Below the pieces are notes generated by a model, which was not told the DNA's origin, made no database searches, and saw only the letters and a program-made list of their open reading frames with translations. Source: Bacteroidota bacterium (lineage in GTDB: Bacteria > Bacteroidota > Bacteroidia > Bacteroidales > Bacteroidaceae). From it: DNA of 46,581 nucleotides. Made by a program: the position numbers and the translations under genes. The stretch lies in contig JAEXAJ010000039.1 of NCBI GenBank assembly GCA_023458215.1, positions 1 to 46,581 of the forward strand. Direction: 5' to 3'. This document shows positions 1 through 8,917 of the stretch, piece by piece (position 1 is the stretch's first letter; every line of letters begins with the position of its first letter).

Positions 1-95
1 CATTTAATGCGAAGATTAAAGCATTTAGGGCACAGTTTAGAGGAGTAAGAGATAAAGCGTTCTTCTTGTACAGATTGACTAAATTATATGCATAA
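1..95 (+). mobile_element. C-terminal end of a transposase, cut by the window edge
   Basis: An open frame runs in from the left edge (first full codon at position 3) and stops with TAA at 93-95. The 30 visible residues begin FNAKIKAFRAQFRGVRDKAF and end LYRLTKLYA. This resembles the extreme C-terminus of DDE transposases common in Bacteroides (ISL3/ISAon1-like, in which an S-F-N-A-K-I-K stretch precedes the end of the protein). The bulk of the gene and the left inverted repeat lie outside the window, so the family is uncertain. The right end of the element is probably within about 100-190, but I cannot define its terminal repeat without the left end. Confidence 0.65.
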
Positions 96-196
96 AAAAG
101 AAAGCCCTCAGATTCTTACGTTGATCCGCCTTTTCTGTAAACCAGACCCGCCAAGCATTTGTTATCCAAGAAATAAGTACTAATCCATAAATCAAA

Positions 197-1255
197 ATGA
201 AGATGAATAAGCCATTCAAAATCATAGCAATAACATTTGCAGCAATAGCCGCAGGGATGCAATCATCAGAAGCGTGTACACGTGCCACCTATATAGGTCC
301 GGATCACATGGTCGTCACCGGTCGTACTATGGACTGGAAAGAAGACATAATGAGTAACATCTACGTATTTCCACGAGGCATACAAAGAGCCGGTTATAAT
401 AAAGGCGAAACAGTAAACTGGACTTCTAAATATGGTAGTGTCATTGCTACCGGATATGATATAGGCACATGCGACGGTATGAACGAAAAAGGATTGGTTG
501 CCAGCCTGCTATTCTTGCCCGAATCTGTATACGATCGTCCGGGTGACACCCGCCCGACAATGGGGATCAGCATTTGGACACAATATGTACTCGATAATTT
601 TGCAACGGTGCGTGAAGCTGTAGATGAGCTGAAGAAAGAAACTTTCCGTATCGATGCTCCCCACATGCCGAACGGTTCAGCTTCCACCCTCCACATGGCT
701 ATCACGGATGAAACCGGAAACACGGCTGTTCTGGAATATTTGGATGGAAAATTGAGTATACACGAAGGCAAGGAATATCAGGTTATGACTAATTCTCCGA
801 GGTATGAACTACAACTGGCGGTAAATGATTACTGGAAAGAAGTAGGCGGCTTACAGATGCTTCCGGGAACTAACCGCTCCACCGACCGGTTTGTACGTGC
901 ATCTTTCTATATTCACGCCATACCACAGACTGGAGATGCCAAGATTGCCGTGCCCAGTGTGCTGAGTGTGATGCGCAATGTATCCGTACCATACGGTATC
1001 ACTACCCCCGATAAGCCTTATATTTCCTCCACCCGTTGGCGTTCTATTTCGGATCAGAAAAATAAGATATATTACTTCGAATCGACTTTGACTCCTAATC
1101 TGTTCTGGCTCGATCTGAAGAAGATTGACTTCAGCCCGAAGGCTAGCGTGAAAAAACTTTCATTAACTAAAGGAGAAATCTATGCAGGAGATGCAGTGAA
1201 GGATCTTAAAGACAGCCCGTCTTTCACATTCTTGTTTCAGACTCCGGTTATGTAA
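197..1255 (+). CDS. Exported linear amide C-N hydrolase (choloylglycine hydrolase / penicillin V acylase family)
   Basis: A 352-aa N-terminal-nucleophile hydrolase. A signal peptide (roughly residues 1-26) ends in ...QSSEA and the next residue is Cys, followed by TRATY. In this family the processed N-terminal Cys is the nucleophile. Other expected catalytic positions are visible: the Arg of CTRAT, the Asp of GRTMDW, the Asn of MTNSP and the Arg of DRFVRASFY. Members hydrolyse amide bonds in conjugated bile salts, penicillin V or N-acyl compounds. Sequence alone does not separate bile-salt hydrolase from penicillin acylase here. The export signal indicates a periplasmic enzyme. ATG at 203 is an equally good start. 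The gene stands alone, with a transposase remnant upstream and a palindromic repeat downstream. Confidence 0.88.
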   Translation: MKMNKPFKIIAITFAAIAAGMQSSEACTRATYIGPDHMVVTGRTMDWKEDIMSNIYVFPRGIQRAGYNKGETVNWTSKYGSVIATGYDIGTCDGMNEKGLVASLLFLPESVYDRPGDTRPTMGISIWTQYVLDNFATVREAVDELKKETFRIDAPHMPNGSASTLHMAITDETGNTAVLEYLDGKLSIHEGKEYQVMTNSPRYELQLAVNDYWKEVGGLQMLPGTNRSTDRFVRASFYIHAIPQTGDAKIAVPSVLSVMRNVSVPYGITTPDKPYISSTRWRSISDQKNKIYYFESTLTPNLFWLDLKKIDFSPKASVKKLSLTKGEIYAGDAVKDLKDSPSFTFLFQTPVM

Positions 1256-1261
1256 TTCATT

Positions 1262-1340
1262 CACCACAGAGTACACAGAGTCTCACAGAGTTTTTGAGAA
1301 TTCATATAAAACTCTGTGAGACTCTGTGTGCTCTGTGGTG
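1262..1340. repeat. 33-bp inverted repeat with 13-bp loop (CACAGAG-type palindromic element)
   Basis: The arms 1262-1294 and 1308-1340 are complementary at 32 of 33 positions (the exception can form a G-U pair). Each arm is built from repeated CACAGAG/CTCTGTG words. The element lies in the gap between the hydrolase and the helicase gene, ending about 20 bp before the -7 promoter motif. It could act as a terminator for the upstream gene, although it has no clear T-run. Similar CACAGAG palindromes are dispersed in Bacteroides genomes, so I read it as a REP-like element. Confidence 0.85.
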
Positions 1341-1360
1341 GAATATTCACTAACTTATCT

Positions 1361-1368
1361 TATCTTTG
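1361..1368 (+). promoter_or_regulatory. -7 promoter element (TATCTTTG) for the helicase-nuclease operon
   Basis: TATCTTTG matches the Bacteroides -7 consensus TAnnTTTG, 27 bp before the ATG at 1396. No clean TTTG -33 element is present at the usual distance, because the position is occupied by the arm of the palindromic repeat. Confidence 0.55.
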
Positions 1369-1395
1369 CCCATACAAATATGAATCCCTTTCTAC

Positions 1396-4300
1396 ATGGA
1401 ACTATTAGTATATAAAGCCTCCGCCGGGTCCGGTAAGACTTTCACACTGGCCGTGGAATACATCAAGCACCTGATACTGAACCCTCGTGCTTACCGACAG
1501 ATACTCGCTGTAACCTTTACCAACAAGGCTACGGCGGAGATGAAGGAACGTATCTTGCAGCAGCTTTATGGCATTTGGAAGAATGATCCGGCATCTGAGG
1601 CTTATCTCAACCGTATAAAAGAAGACCTGGGAAGAACTATAAACAGGGAGCAAACACTTTCGGAAAGAGATAGAGAACCACTTTTGACAGAAGATGAATT
1701 ACGCCAACGTGCAGGCATGGCTTTGCAGTATATGCTACACGATTACAGCCGTTTTCGGGTAGAAACTATCGACTCTTTTTTCCAGTCCGTCATGCGCAAT
1801 CTTGCCCGCGAGCTGGAGCTTAGTCCCAACTTGAACATAGAGCTGAACAATACCGAAGTTTTAAGTGACGCAGTAGACAGTCTGATTGAAAAACTCACTA
1901 CGACTTCTCCCGTATTGGCGTGGTTGCTGGATTATATTAACGAGCGCATAGCCGATGACAAACGCTGGAACGTATCTAACGAAGTAAAAAGTTTCGGGCG
2001 GAATATATTCGACGAAAGCTATATAGAGCGAGGAGAAGGCCTGCGCCAGTGCTTACGGACTCCCGAAACCCTCAAACTGTATCGTGATGTTCTGCGGGAT
2101 ATGGAAACCGACGCATTGGAGCAAATGAAAGGTTTCTACGATCAGTTTGAAGGTGAACTGGACGGACACGCCCTCACTCCCGAAGATTTAAAAGGGGGAG
2201 CACGAGGCATCGGTAGCTATTTCCGGAAACTGCGGGATGGCAAACTAACGGATAAAGATGTCATGAATGCTACCCTGCAAAACTGTTTGGACGATGCCAA
2301 AAACTGGTCTACTAAAACCTCTGCACGCAAAGACGAAATCATTCGTTTGGCCGAAAGCAGCTTATTGCCCTTGTTGCAAGATGCTGAAAGACTGCGTCCT
2401 CAAAAGAGCCGGATCATAAACAGTTGCCGGCTTTCCCTGCAACATCTCAATAAATTGCAACTTCTGAACCATATCGACGAAGAAGTACGTACGCTGAACA
2501 GGGAGCATAACCGCTTTCTGCTTTCAGACACCAATGCTTTGCTCCACAAACTGGTACGCGAAGGCGATTCTTCCTTTGTATTCGAAAAGATCGGCGCCAA
2601 TATACGCAATGTTATGATCGATGAGTTTCAGGATACCAGCCGCATGCAATGGGATAATTTCCGTTTACTATTGCTTGAAGGCCTCTCTCAAGGCGCTGAC
2701 AGCTTAATCGTAGGAGACGTCAAGCAATCCATTTATCGCTGGCGTAATGGAGACTGGGGAATCTTGAATAGCCTGGGAGAGAATGAAGAATTAAGAATGA
2801 ACATTCATCATTCTTCATTAAACAGCTTCCCTGTTCGTGTCGAGACTTTAAAGACAAACCGGCGAAGTGAAACGAATGTTATTCGATTCAATAATGAAGT
2901 ATTCACTGCTGCTGTAGGTTACCTTAACTCATTGCATCTCGACGAACTCAAAGAAGATTGCGTCCCTTTGAAACGTGCATATGCCGATGTTGTGCAAGAG
3001 TCCCCTGGGAATGCGGAACGTGGTTTTATAAAAGCATCCTTCCTTGAACCGGACGAGGAGCACGATTACACTGAGCAAACTCTCCTCGCTATGGGTGAAG
3101 AAGTACAAAATTTACTGGCAAACGGCGTACAACTGAATGATATTACAATCCTTGTACGCAAAAACAAGAACATCCCTCCTATCGCCGATTACTTCGATAA
3201 AGAATTGCATCTGGCAGTAGTTTCCGATGAAGCTTTCCGGCTGGATGCGTCACTGGCAATCTGCATGCTGATAGACGCGCTTCGCTACCTCTCCAATCCC
3301 GAAAATAAAATTGCAGAAGCTTCGTTGATCTCAAATTACAAATTGCAAATTACGGAGAAGAATGACAAAGGTACAGAATCGGAGGCTTCAAGAGATGCAG
3401 ATTGGCACGATCTATTTACCGGTACTCCCGAGGAGATGCTACCCGATTCATTCAACTCACGCATCGAGATCTTACGATTGATGCCGTTGTATGAGCTGTT
3501 GGAGGAGCTCTTCAGCATATTTCAGATGAACCGTATCGAAAAACAGGATGCCTATCTATTCTCTTTCTTCGATACCGTAACAGAATACCTGCAAAGTAAT
3601 TCTTCCGAGCTGGATGGATTTATCCGCTATTGGGAAGAAACTTTATGCAACAAGACTATTCCCAGTGGAGAAATGGACGGGATCCGCATTTTATCCATTC
3701 ACAAATCGAAAGGATTGGAATTTCATACCGTACTTATACCTTTCTGCGACTGGAAACTAGAAAACGAAACAAATAATCAACTTGTGTGGTGTACTGCTCC
3801 CGAAGAGCCTTATAATGCTTTGAATCTCATTCCGGTAAATTATTCTTCCACAATGGCAGAATCGGTCTATCGGCAAGACTATTTGCATGAACGCTTGCAG
3901 CTTTGGGTGGATAATTTGAATCTGTTGTATGTAGCTTTCACCCGTGCCGGAAAGAACCTGATTCTTTGGAGTAAAAAAAGCCAGAAAGGAACCGTATCCG
4001 AACTCCTTGCCAATACCCTGCCTCAAGTAGTGAAACAAGGTGCAGGCAGTTGGGATGAAGAAGCTGGTATTTATGAGTTTGGGAAGCTCTGCCCTTCCGA
4101 ATCAAAAGAAAGTAATTCAGCGGGCAAGCAGCCGGGACCGGTAAATATCCTCTCTCTAAAACCCGAAAAACGTCCTGTTCACATGGAAAGCATGTTGCAT
4201 GACATCGAGTTTCGCCAATCAAACCGTTCGGCAGATTTCATTGCAGGGGTAGATGAAGCTGAATCTAGCCAGCGCTTTATGAATCGAGGACGCTTGCTGC

Positions 4301-4632
4301 ATACTTTATTCTCCGCCATTGAAACAGAAGCGGATATTGATGATGCCATCAGTCAACTTGTATTCGAAGGTATCATAGGACGAACCGAAACCGAGAAAGA
4401 AATACGGGAGCTTACTGAACGTGCTTTCTCTTCGCCTCAAATTAAAGACTGGTACTCAGGTAGTTGGCAACTCTTCAACGAATGCGACATCATTTGGCAA
4501 GAAAATGGAGAATTACGCACTCGCAGACCGGACCGTGTAATGATGCAAAATGGAGAAATCGTAGTAGTAGATTTCAAATTCGGTAAACCCAACAAGAAAT
4601 ATAACAAGCAGGTAAGAGGATATATGCAATAG
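1396..4632 (+). CDS. AddA/RecB-like UvrD-family helicase with C-terminal nuclease domain; ends at an in-frame amber codon
   Basis: ATP-dependent 3'-5' helicase-nuclease expected to process double-strand breaks together with the next gene. The Walker A motif is ASAGSGKT (residues 8-15). The Walker B motif is in VMIDEFQDTS, followed by VGDVKQSIYRWR and later ILSIHKSKGLEF, all typical of UvrD/RecB enzymes. The C-terminus has the PD-(D/E)XK nuclease core VVDFKFGK and the Gln/Tyr motif QVRGYM. TAG at 4630-4632 stops translation. The same frame then continues for 26 codons with a family-like end (LARMGYPQES..KGYLWYVEEE) to TAA at 4711-4713, only 7 nt before the next ATG. The natural end is therefore probably 4713, and the visible product lacks the last ~27 residues. 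Two repeat-derived insertions lie within the coding region. Confidence 0.9.
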   Translation: MELLVYKASAGSGKTFTLAVEYIKHLILNPRAYRQILAVTFTNKATAEMKERILQQLYGIWKNDPASEAYLNRIKEDLGRTINREQTLSERDREPLLTEDELRQRAGMALQYMLHDYSRFRVETIDSFFQSVMRNLARELELSPNLNIELNNTEVLSDAVDSLIEKLTTTSPVLAWLLDYINERIADDKRWNVSNEVKSFGRNIFDESYIERGEGLRQCLRTPETLKLYRDVLRDMETDALEQMKGFYDQFEGELDGHALTPEDLKGGARGIGSYFRKLRDGKLTDKDVMNATLQNCLDDAKNWSTKTSARKDEIIRLAESSLLPLLQDAERLRPQKSRIINSCRLSLQHLNKLQLLNHIDEEVRTLNREHNRFLLSDTNALLHKLVREGDSSFVFEKIGANIRNVMIDEFQDTSRMQWDNFRLLLLEGLSQGADSLIVGDVKQSIYRWRNGDWGILNSLGENEELRMNIHHSSLNSFPVRVETLKTNRRSETNVIRFNNEVFTAAVGYLNSLHLDELKEDCVPLKRAYADVVQESPGNAERGFIKASFLEPDEEHDYTEQTLLAMGEEVQNLLANGVQLNDITILVRKNKNIPPIADYFDKELHLAVVSDEAFRLDASLAICMLIDALRYLSNPENKIAEASLISNYKLQITEKNDKGTESEASRDADWHDLFTGTPEEMLPDSFNSRIEILRLMPLYELLEELFSIFQMNRIEKQDAYLFSFFDTVTEYLQSNSSELDGFIRYWEETLCNKTIPSGEMDGIRILSIHKSKGLEFHTVLIPFCDWKLENETNNQLVWCTAPEEPYNALNLIPVNYSSTMAESVYRQDYLHERLQLWVDNLNLLYVAFTRAGKNLILWSKKSQKGTVSELLANTLPQVVKQGAGSWDEEAGIYEFGKLCPSESKESNSAGKQPGPVNILSLKPEKRPVHMESMLHDIEFRQSNRSADFIAGVDEAESSQRFMNRGRLLHTLFSAIETEADIDDAISQLVFEGIIGRTETEKEIRELTERAFSSPQIKDWYSGSWQLFNECDIIWQENGELRTRRPDRVMMQNGEIVVVDFKFGKPNKKYNKQVRGYMQ
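2782..2819. repeat. Short palindromic repeat inserted in frame in the helicase gene
   Basis: The sequence reads AATGAAGAATTAAGAATGA, then 7 nt, then TCATTCTTCATT. The inner arms AAGAATGA (2793-2800) and TCATTCTT (2808-2815) are complementary, as are the outer ends 2782-2789 and 2812-2819. It is a shorter relative of the element at 5632-5722 and adds about a dozen codons (NEELRMNIHHSSLN) between the GDVKQSIYRWR region and the next helicase segment, without breaking the frame. Confidence 0.75.
3332..3354. repeat. CAAATTAC-type repeat in frame in the helicase gene
   Basis: Tandem variants of CAAATTA (CAAATTACAAATTGCAAATT) lie inside the coding sequence and encode SNYKLQIT. The word resembles AT-rich intergenic repeats of Bacteroides and differs in character from the surrounding codons. 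No matching inverted arm is visible nearby, so this may be a partial element or simple low-complexity sequence. Confidence 0.4.
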
Positions 4633-4720
4633 CTTGCCCGCATGGGATATCCACAGGAAAGCATTAAAGGATATCTGTGGTATGTTGAAGAAGAGATTAT
4701 AGAAAAAGTATAATAACAAT

Positions 4721-7657
4721 ATGGAAACATTCCTCCAACTGGTCGCCCACGACCTCTACTCCAAAATAGGAAACGACCTGTCTCGTACAGCCATCGTTTT
4801 CCCCAATAAACGTGCCAGCCTATTCTTTAACGAACATCTGGCTGCGGAATCGGATCGACCGATCTGGTCGCCGGCTTATGTAAGTATCAGCGAACTGTTT
4901 CGCCAACTCTCGTCTTTAAAGTTGGGCGACCCTATCCGATTGGTATGCGAACTATATAAAGTATTCCGTGAAGAAACCAAAAGTGAAGAAACTCTTGATG
5001 ATTTCTACTTTTGGGGAGAATTGCTTATCAGTGACTTTGACGATGTAGACAAAAACCTTGTAGATGCCGACAAACTCTTTACCAACCTTCAGGATTTGAA
5101 GAACATTATGGATGACTACGACTTCCTTGATAAAGAACAGGAAGAAGCTATCCAACAATTTTTTCAAAACTTCTCAATTGAGAAGCGTACAGAGTTGAAA
5201 ACAAAATTCATCTCCTTGTGGGATAAATTAGGGGACATCTACCGACATTATCGCGCTAATCTTACCAATCTAGGCATTGCTTACGAAGGTATGATGTATC
5301 GTAACGTCATGGAACAGTTGAATGTCGATAAGTTGCATTACGAACGTTATGTTTTCGTTGGTTTCAATGTACTGAATAAAGTAGAGACAGAATTCTTCCG
5401 TCGGCTACAAGATGCAGACAAAGCTTTATTTTATTGGGATTATGATGTGTTCTATACCCGCCTTCCCCGCGAACAAAAGCCTCCATATACCCATGAAGCA
5501 GGAGAATTCATACTTCGCAATCTAAAGATTTTCCCCAATCAGCTACCCGAATCGGTTTTCGATGTATTATGTAAACCCAAGAACGTGCGCTTTATCTCGG
5601 CTCCTACCGAGAACGCACAAGCGCGCTTTATAAATGAAGAATTAAGAATGAAGAATGAAGAATTACCATGCGGTATAGATGCGCAGCCAAATTCTTCATT
5701 CTTCATTCCTCATTCTTCATTTAAAGACACTGCCATCGTTCTCTGCAACGAAGCTTTGCTTTTACCTGTTCTCCACTCCATACCTTCGGAAGTAAAGAAC
5801 GTCAATATCACCATGGGGTTCCCATTGGCACAGACACCTGTGTATAGTTTTATCAACTCCCTCGTTGAGCTGCAAACTACAGGCTACCGCAGCGATACCG
5901 GACGTTATACCTACGAAAACGTACTTTCTGTGTTGAAGCATCCTTATACCCGCCAGCTATCCACTGCCGCGGAAGTACTGGAGAAACAACTAACAAAAGA
6001 TAATCGTTTCTACCCCCTTCCTTCGGAACTAAAGCAAGACGGCTTCCTTGAACAAATATTCACTCCTCAAAACGGTATCGCCGCCCTTTGCCGTTATCTC
6101 ACCGATATATTGCGTGAAATAGCTGTTATTTACCGTCAGGAGCACGAAGAAGAAGAAGACATCTTTAACCAACTGTACCGTGAATCGTTGTTCAAAAGCT
6201 ATACTTTGGTCAACCGTCTTGTTAACCTGATAGAAACCGGAGAGTTGACCGGATTAAGAACAGACACATTGAAACGTCTGCTCAACCGCCTGCTTACTTC
6301 CGCCAATATTCCCTTCCACGGAGAACCGGCCATCGGTATGCAGGTGATGGGTGTACTCGAAACCCGTAATCTTGACTTCCGTAACCTCATCATGCTTTCA
6401 CTCAATGAAGGGCAACTGCCTAAAGCAGGCGGAGAATCTTCTTTTATCCCCTACAACCTACGGAAAGCTTTCGGTATGACCACGATAGAGCATAAGAATG
6501 CTGTCTACGCTTACTACTTCTACCGTCTCATCCAACGGGCAGAGAATATCACCTTATTATATAATACTTCTTCAGACGGACTGAATCGTGGCGAAATGTC
6601 CCGATTCATGCTGCAATTTCTTGTAGAGTCAACGCACAACATCTCCCGCGAATACCTCGAAGCCGGGCAATCTCCCCAACAAAGCCGGGATATCTGCATC
6701 ACTAAGACATCCGAAATACTGGAACAGATGTACAGGTCTTATGATATCCGCCGTCATCCCGATGCTTTCTTCTCTCCATCGGCACTCAATGCCTATCTGG
6801 ACTGCCGGCTTTTGTTCTACTACAGGTACATAGCCAAATTAAAGACTCCCGAGGAAGTAAGTGCGGAAATAGATTCAGCATTATTCGGTACCATCTTCCA
6901 CTACTCAGCCGAATTAATATATAGAGATCTCACTGCAAATGGCAAAGAAATCCGCAAGGAAGATTTGGAAGCCCTTTTGAAGAACGACGTCAAACTACAA
7001 TCTTATGTAGATAATGCTTTCAAAAAGAAGTTTTTCCACGTCGATCCGGCAGAACAACCGGAATATAATGGAACACAGCTTATACACTCCAAAGTAATCA
7101 CTTCTTACTTGAGGCAGTTGTTAAGAAATGACCTCCAACACGCTCCTTTCTTTATGGAAGGCATGGAGAAGGATGTGTACGATGTATTGGAAATCGATGT
7201 CCCAACAGGAAAATTATCTATAAAAATAGGCGGCACCATCGACCGACTGGATATCAAGGAAGATACCCTGCGCATTGTAGACTATAAAACAGGAGGAACT
7301 CCTAAAACTCCCGAAAGCATAGAGCAGTTGTTCACCCCTGCCGACAATCGTCCGAACTATATTTTCCAGACATTTTTATACGCTGCCATCTTATGCCGTA
7401 AACAATCGCTAAAGGTTGCTCCTTCTCTGCTCTATATCCATCGGGCGGCTTCCGATAGCTATTCTCCCGTTATTGAAATGGGGGCTCCCCGTCAACCTAA
7501 GGTTCCCGTGAACAACTTTGCTTTCTATGAAGATGAGCTCCGTGAACGATTGCATGAACTATTACAAGAAATATACAATCCGGAGATCCCTTTTGACCAA
7601 ACAGAAAACAAGAAAAGATGTGAGTATTGTGATTACAGGAGTTTATGTAAACGATAA
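4721..7657 (+). CDS. AddB-like PD-(D/E)XK nuclease / inactivated helicase subunit
   Basis: A 978-aa partner of the preceding helicase, starting 7 nt after the likely ancestral stop of that gene, so the two form an operon. The N-terminus (IGNDLSRTAIVFPNKRASLFF) resembles the AddB-type helicase fold. The C-terminal nuclease has LFGTIFHYSAELIY, GGTIDRLD and IVDYKTG (the metal-binding D and K of PD-(D/E)XK). An upstream Cys (NAYLDCRLLFYYRY) together with the terminal C-x2-C-x5-C (CEYCDYRSLC) matches the 4Fe-4S cluster ligands known in AddB nucleases. A palindromic repeat at 5632-5722 adds about 30 residues of repeat-derived peptide to the middle of the protein. A terminator follows directly. Confidence 0.9.
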   Translation: METFLQLVAHDLYSKIGNDLSRTAIVFPNKRASLFFNEHLAAESDRPIWSPAYVSISELFRQLSSLKLGDPIRLVCELYKVFREETKSEETLDDFYFWGELLISDFDDVDKNLVDADKLFTNLQDLKNIMDDYDFLDKEQEEAIQQFFQNFSIEKRTELKTKFISLWDKLGDIYRHYRANLTNLGIAYEGMMYRNVMEQLNVDKLHYERYVFVGFNVLNKVETEFFRRLQDADKALFYWDYDVFYTRLPREQKPPYTHEAGEFILRNLKIFPNQLPESVFDVLCKPKNVRFISAPTENAQARFINEELRMKNEELPCGIDAQPNSSFFIPHSSFKDTAIVLCNEALLLPVLHSIPSEVKNVNITMGFPLAQTPVYSFINSLVELQTTGYRSDTGRYTYENVLSVLKHPYTRQLSTAAEVLEKQLTKDNRFYPLPSELKQDGFLEQIFTPQNGIAALCRYLTDILREIAVIYRQEHEEEEDIFNQLYRESLFKSYTLVNRLVNLIETGELTGLRTDTLKRLLNRLLTSANIPFHGEPAIGMQVMGVLETRNLDFRNLIMLSLNEGQLPKAGGESSFIPYNLRKAFGMTTIEHKNAVYAYYFYRLIQRAENITLLYNTSSDGLNRGEMSRFMLQFLVESTHNISREYLEAGQSPQQSRDICITKTSEILEQMYRSYDIRRHPDAFFSPSALNAYLDCRLLFYYRYIAKLKTPEEVSAEIDSALFGTIFHYSAELIYRDLTANGKEIRKEDLEALLKNDVKLQSYVDNAFKKKFFHVDPAEQPEYNGTQLIHSKVITSYLRQLLRNDLQHAPFFMEGMEKDVYDVLEIDVPTGKLSIKIGGTIDRLDIKEDTLRIVDYKTGGTPKTPESIEQLFTPADNRPNYIFQTFLYAAILCRKQSLKVAPSLLYIHRAASDSYSPVIEMGAPRQPKVPVNNFAFYEDELRERLHELLQEIYNPEIPFDQTENKKRCEYCDYRSLCKR
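5632..5722. repeat. 91-bp palindromic element inserted in frame in the AddB-like gene
   Basis: The arms 5632-5664 and 5690-5722 (33 nt each) are complementary at 31 positions and are separated by a 25-nt loop. The arms consist of repeated AATGAAGAATTAAGAATGA-type words. The element keeps the frame open, encoding about 30 residues rich in N, E, S and F (RMKNEELPCGIDAQPNSSFF is the middle part). A shorter relative is in the neighbouring helicase gene at 2782-2819. Confidence 0.85.
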
Positions 7658-7688
7658 AGACTTTTTTACTACCAAACCCCATAAAAAA

Positions 7689-7720
7689 AGCAGAAAGCCA
7701 TCGGCTTCCTGCTTTTTTTT
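7689..7720. terminator. Bidirectional terminator between convergent genes
   Basis: The stem AGCAGAAAGCC (7689-7699) pairs with GGCTTCCTGCT (7703-7713) with one mismatch and a 3-nt loop. It is flanked by an A-run on the left and a T-run on the right, so it can act on both strands. An outer CCCC/GGGG pair (7677-7680 and 7725-7728) extends it. It separates the plus-strand nuclease operon from the minus-strand kinase. Confidence 0.85.
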
Positions 7721-7751
7721 ATATGGGGAAAAAATCTTTGGGAATCTAGTA

Positions 7752-8879
7752 TTATTTTTTCAAAGGGATAGAGAAACTGAAAGTTGATCCTTCTCCTTCT
7801 TTGGATGTAAACCATAACTTTCCACCATTCTTTGTAACAAAATCCTGGCATAAAAGTAAGCCCAATCCTGAACCTTCTTCATTGTTCGTACCGAAAGTAC
7901 TAAAGTGAGTGTCTGTATGCAATAACTTCTTTTGTCCTTCCTCATTGATACCACAACCATGGTCTTGAACACTGATAACAGCCATACCTTCTACCGTTTC
8001 CATCTTCACCAGCACATCGGAACCTTCCTTACTGAACTTAATGGCATTGCTAAGTAAGTTTCGAGCAACTGTCTTCAGCATATCGATATCACCGTTTACA
8101 AGTATCTTTTCCGGTTTCTCAACCTTGATATTGATCTTCTTGAGACCGGCAACCATATTGAATATCTCAATGACACTCTCTACAACCTCTACGAGATTGA
8201 TGTCTTGGTAAACAACATTCATTTTGCCAATCTGGCTCTTTGTCCACTTCAACAAGTTATCCAACAAAGAGAATACATCTTCTGTAGTTTGGTTTGCCAT
8301 GGTCAGCAACTCATACATTTCTTCACCAATTTTTCCGGAAGGTAAATTCAAGATCAGCATGTTCAATACCATCTTGATCGATCCCATAGGCGAACGCAAA
8401 TCATGGGCGATTACAGAATACAATTTATCACGACCGGCAATTGTACAGCGCAACTCTTCAGTCCTACTTAAGATAAGACGATTGGCTGCTACCAACGAAA
8501 TCTGATGATAAACGCGGGTAATCAACTCTTCTTTGTTGAATGGTTTGGAGATAAAGTCATTGGCACCCACCTGGAAACCTTTTACTATATCTGCCGTACT
8601 GTTCAATGCAGTCAGAAAGATGATTGGAATTTCAGCGGTTTTAGGATTTGCTTTCAACTTCTGAGCAACCTCAAAACCACTTAAATCCGGCATCATAACA
8701 TCAAGTAGTATCAAATCCGGATTTTCTTTATCCACTTGCTCCAATGCTTGTCGCCCGTTACTTGCTGTAGCGATAGCAAATTTCTCATTAGTTAAGAGTA
8801 CCTTTAACAGTAAAACGTTTGACATCACATCGTCAACGATGAGAATCTTGTACTCTGAAGGATTTATTTCCATGTTCAT
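7752..8879 (-). CDS. Response-regulator receiver / histidine kinase hybrid, cytoplasmic
   Basis: A 375-aa protein from the ATG at 8879 (an upstream TTG at 8906 is less likely). It has an N-terminal receiver domain (KILIVDD, phospho-acceptor Asp in LILLDVMMPD, Lys in FISKPF), then a HisKA domain with the phospho-His in SVIAHDLRSPMGS, then a HATPase domain (N-box NLLSNAIKF, DHGCGI, GSGLGLLLC). There is no transmembrane segment, so the input probably comes by phosphorylation of the receiver or by protein contact. The order REC-HisKA-HATPase is reversed compared with classic hybrid kinases. It starts about 39 nt after the sugar-nucleotide gene 8918-9853 and is probably co-transcribed with it. Confidence 0.9.
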   Translation of the reverse strand: MNMEINPSEYKILIVDDVMSNVLLLKVLLTNEKFAIATASNGRQALEQVDKENPDLILLDVMMPDLSGFEVAQKLKANPKTAEIPIIFLTALNSTADIVKGFQVGANDFISKPFNKEELITRVYHQISLVAANRLILSRTEELRCTIAGRDKLYSVIAHDLRSPMGSIKMVLNMLILNLPSGKIGEEMYELLTMANQTTEDVFSLLDNLLKWTKSQIGKMNVVYQDINLVEVVESVIEIFNMVAGLKKINIKVEKPEKILVNGDIDMLKTVARNLLSNAIKFSKEGSDVLVKMETVEGMAVISVQDHGCGINEEGQKKLLHTDTHFSTFGTNNEEGSGLGLLLCQDFVTKNGGKLWFTSKEGEGSTFSFSIPLKK

Positions 8880-8917
8880 CTTTATATTGTTTTTTCCCGT
8901 TATCAATAAATATATAG

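Noticed and set aside
79..288. 69-aa hydrophobic minus-strand frame overlapping the hydrolase start
   Set aside because: It is antisense to the signal peptide of the plus-strand hydrolase. Its hydrophobicity is a mirror of that region and no promoter is seen.
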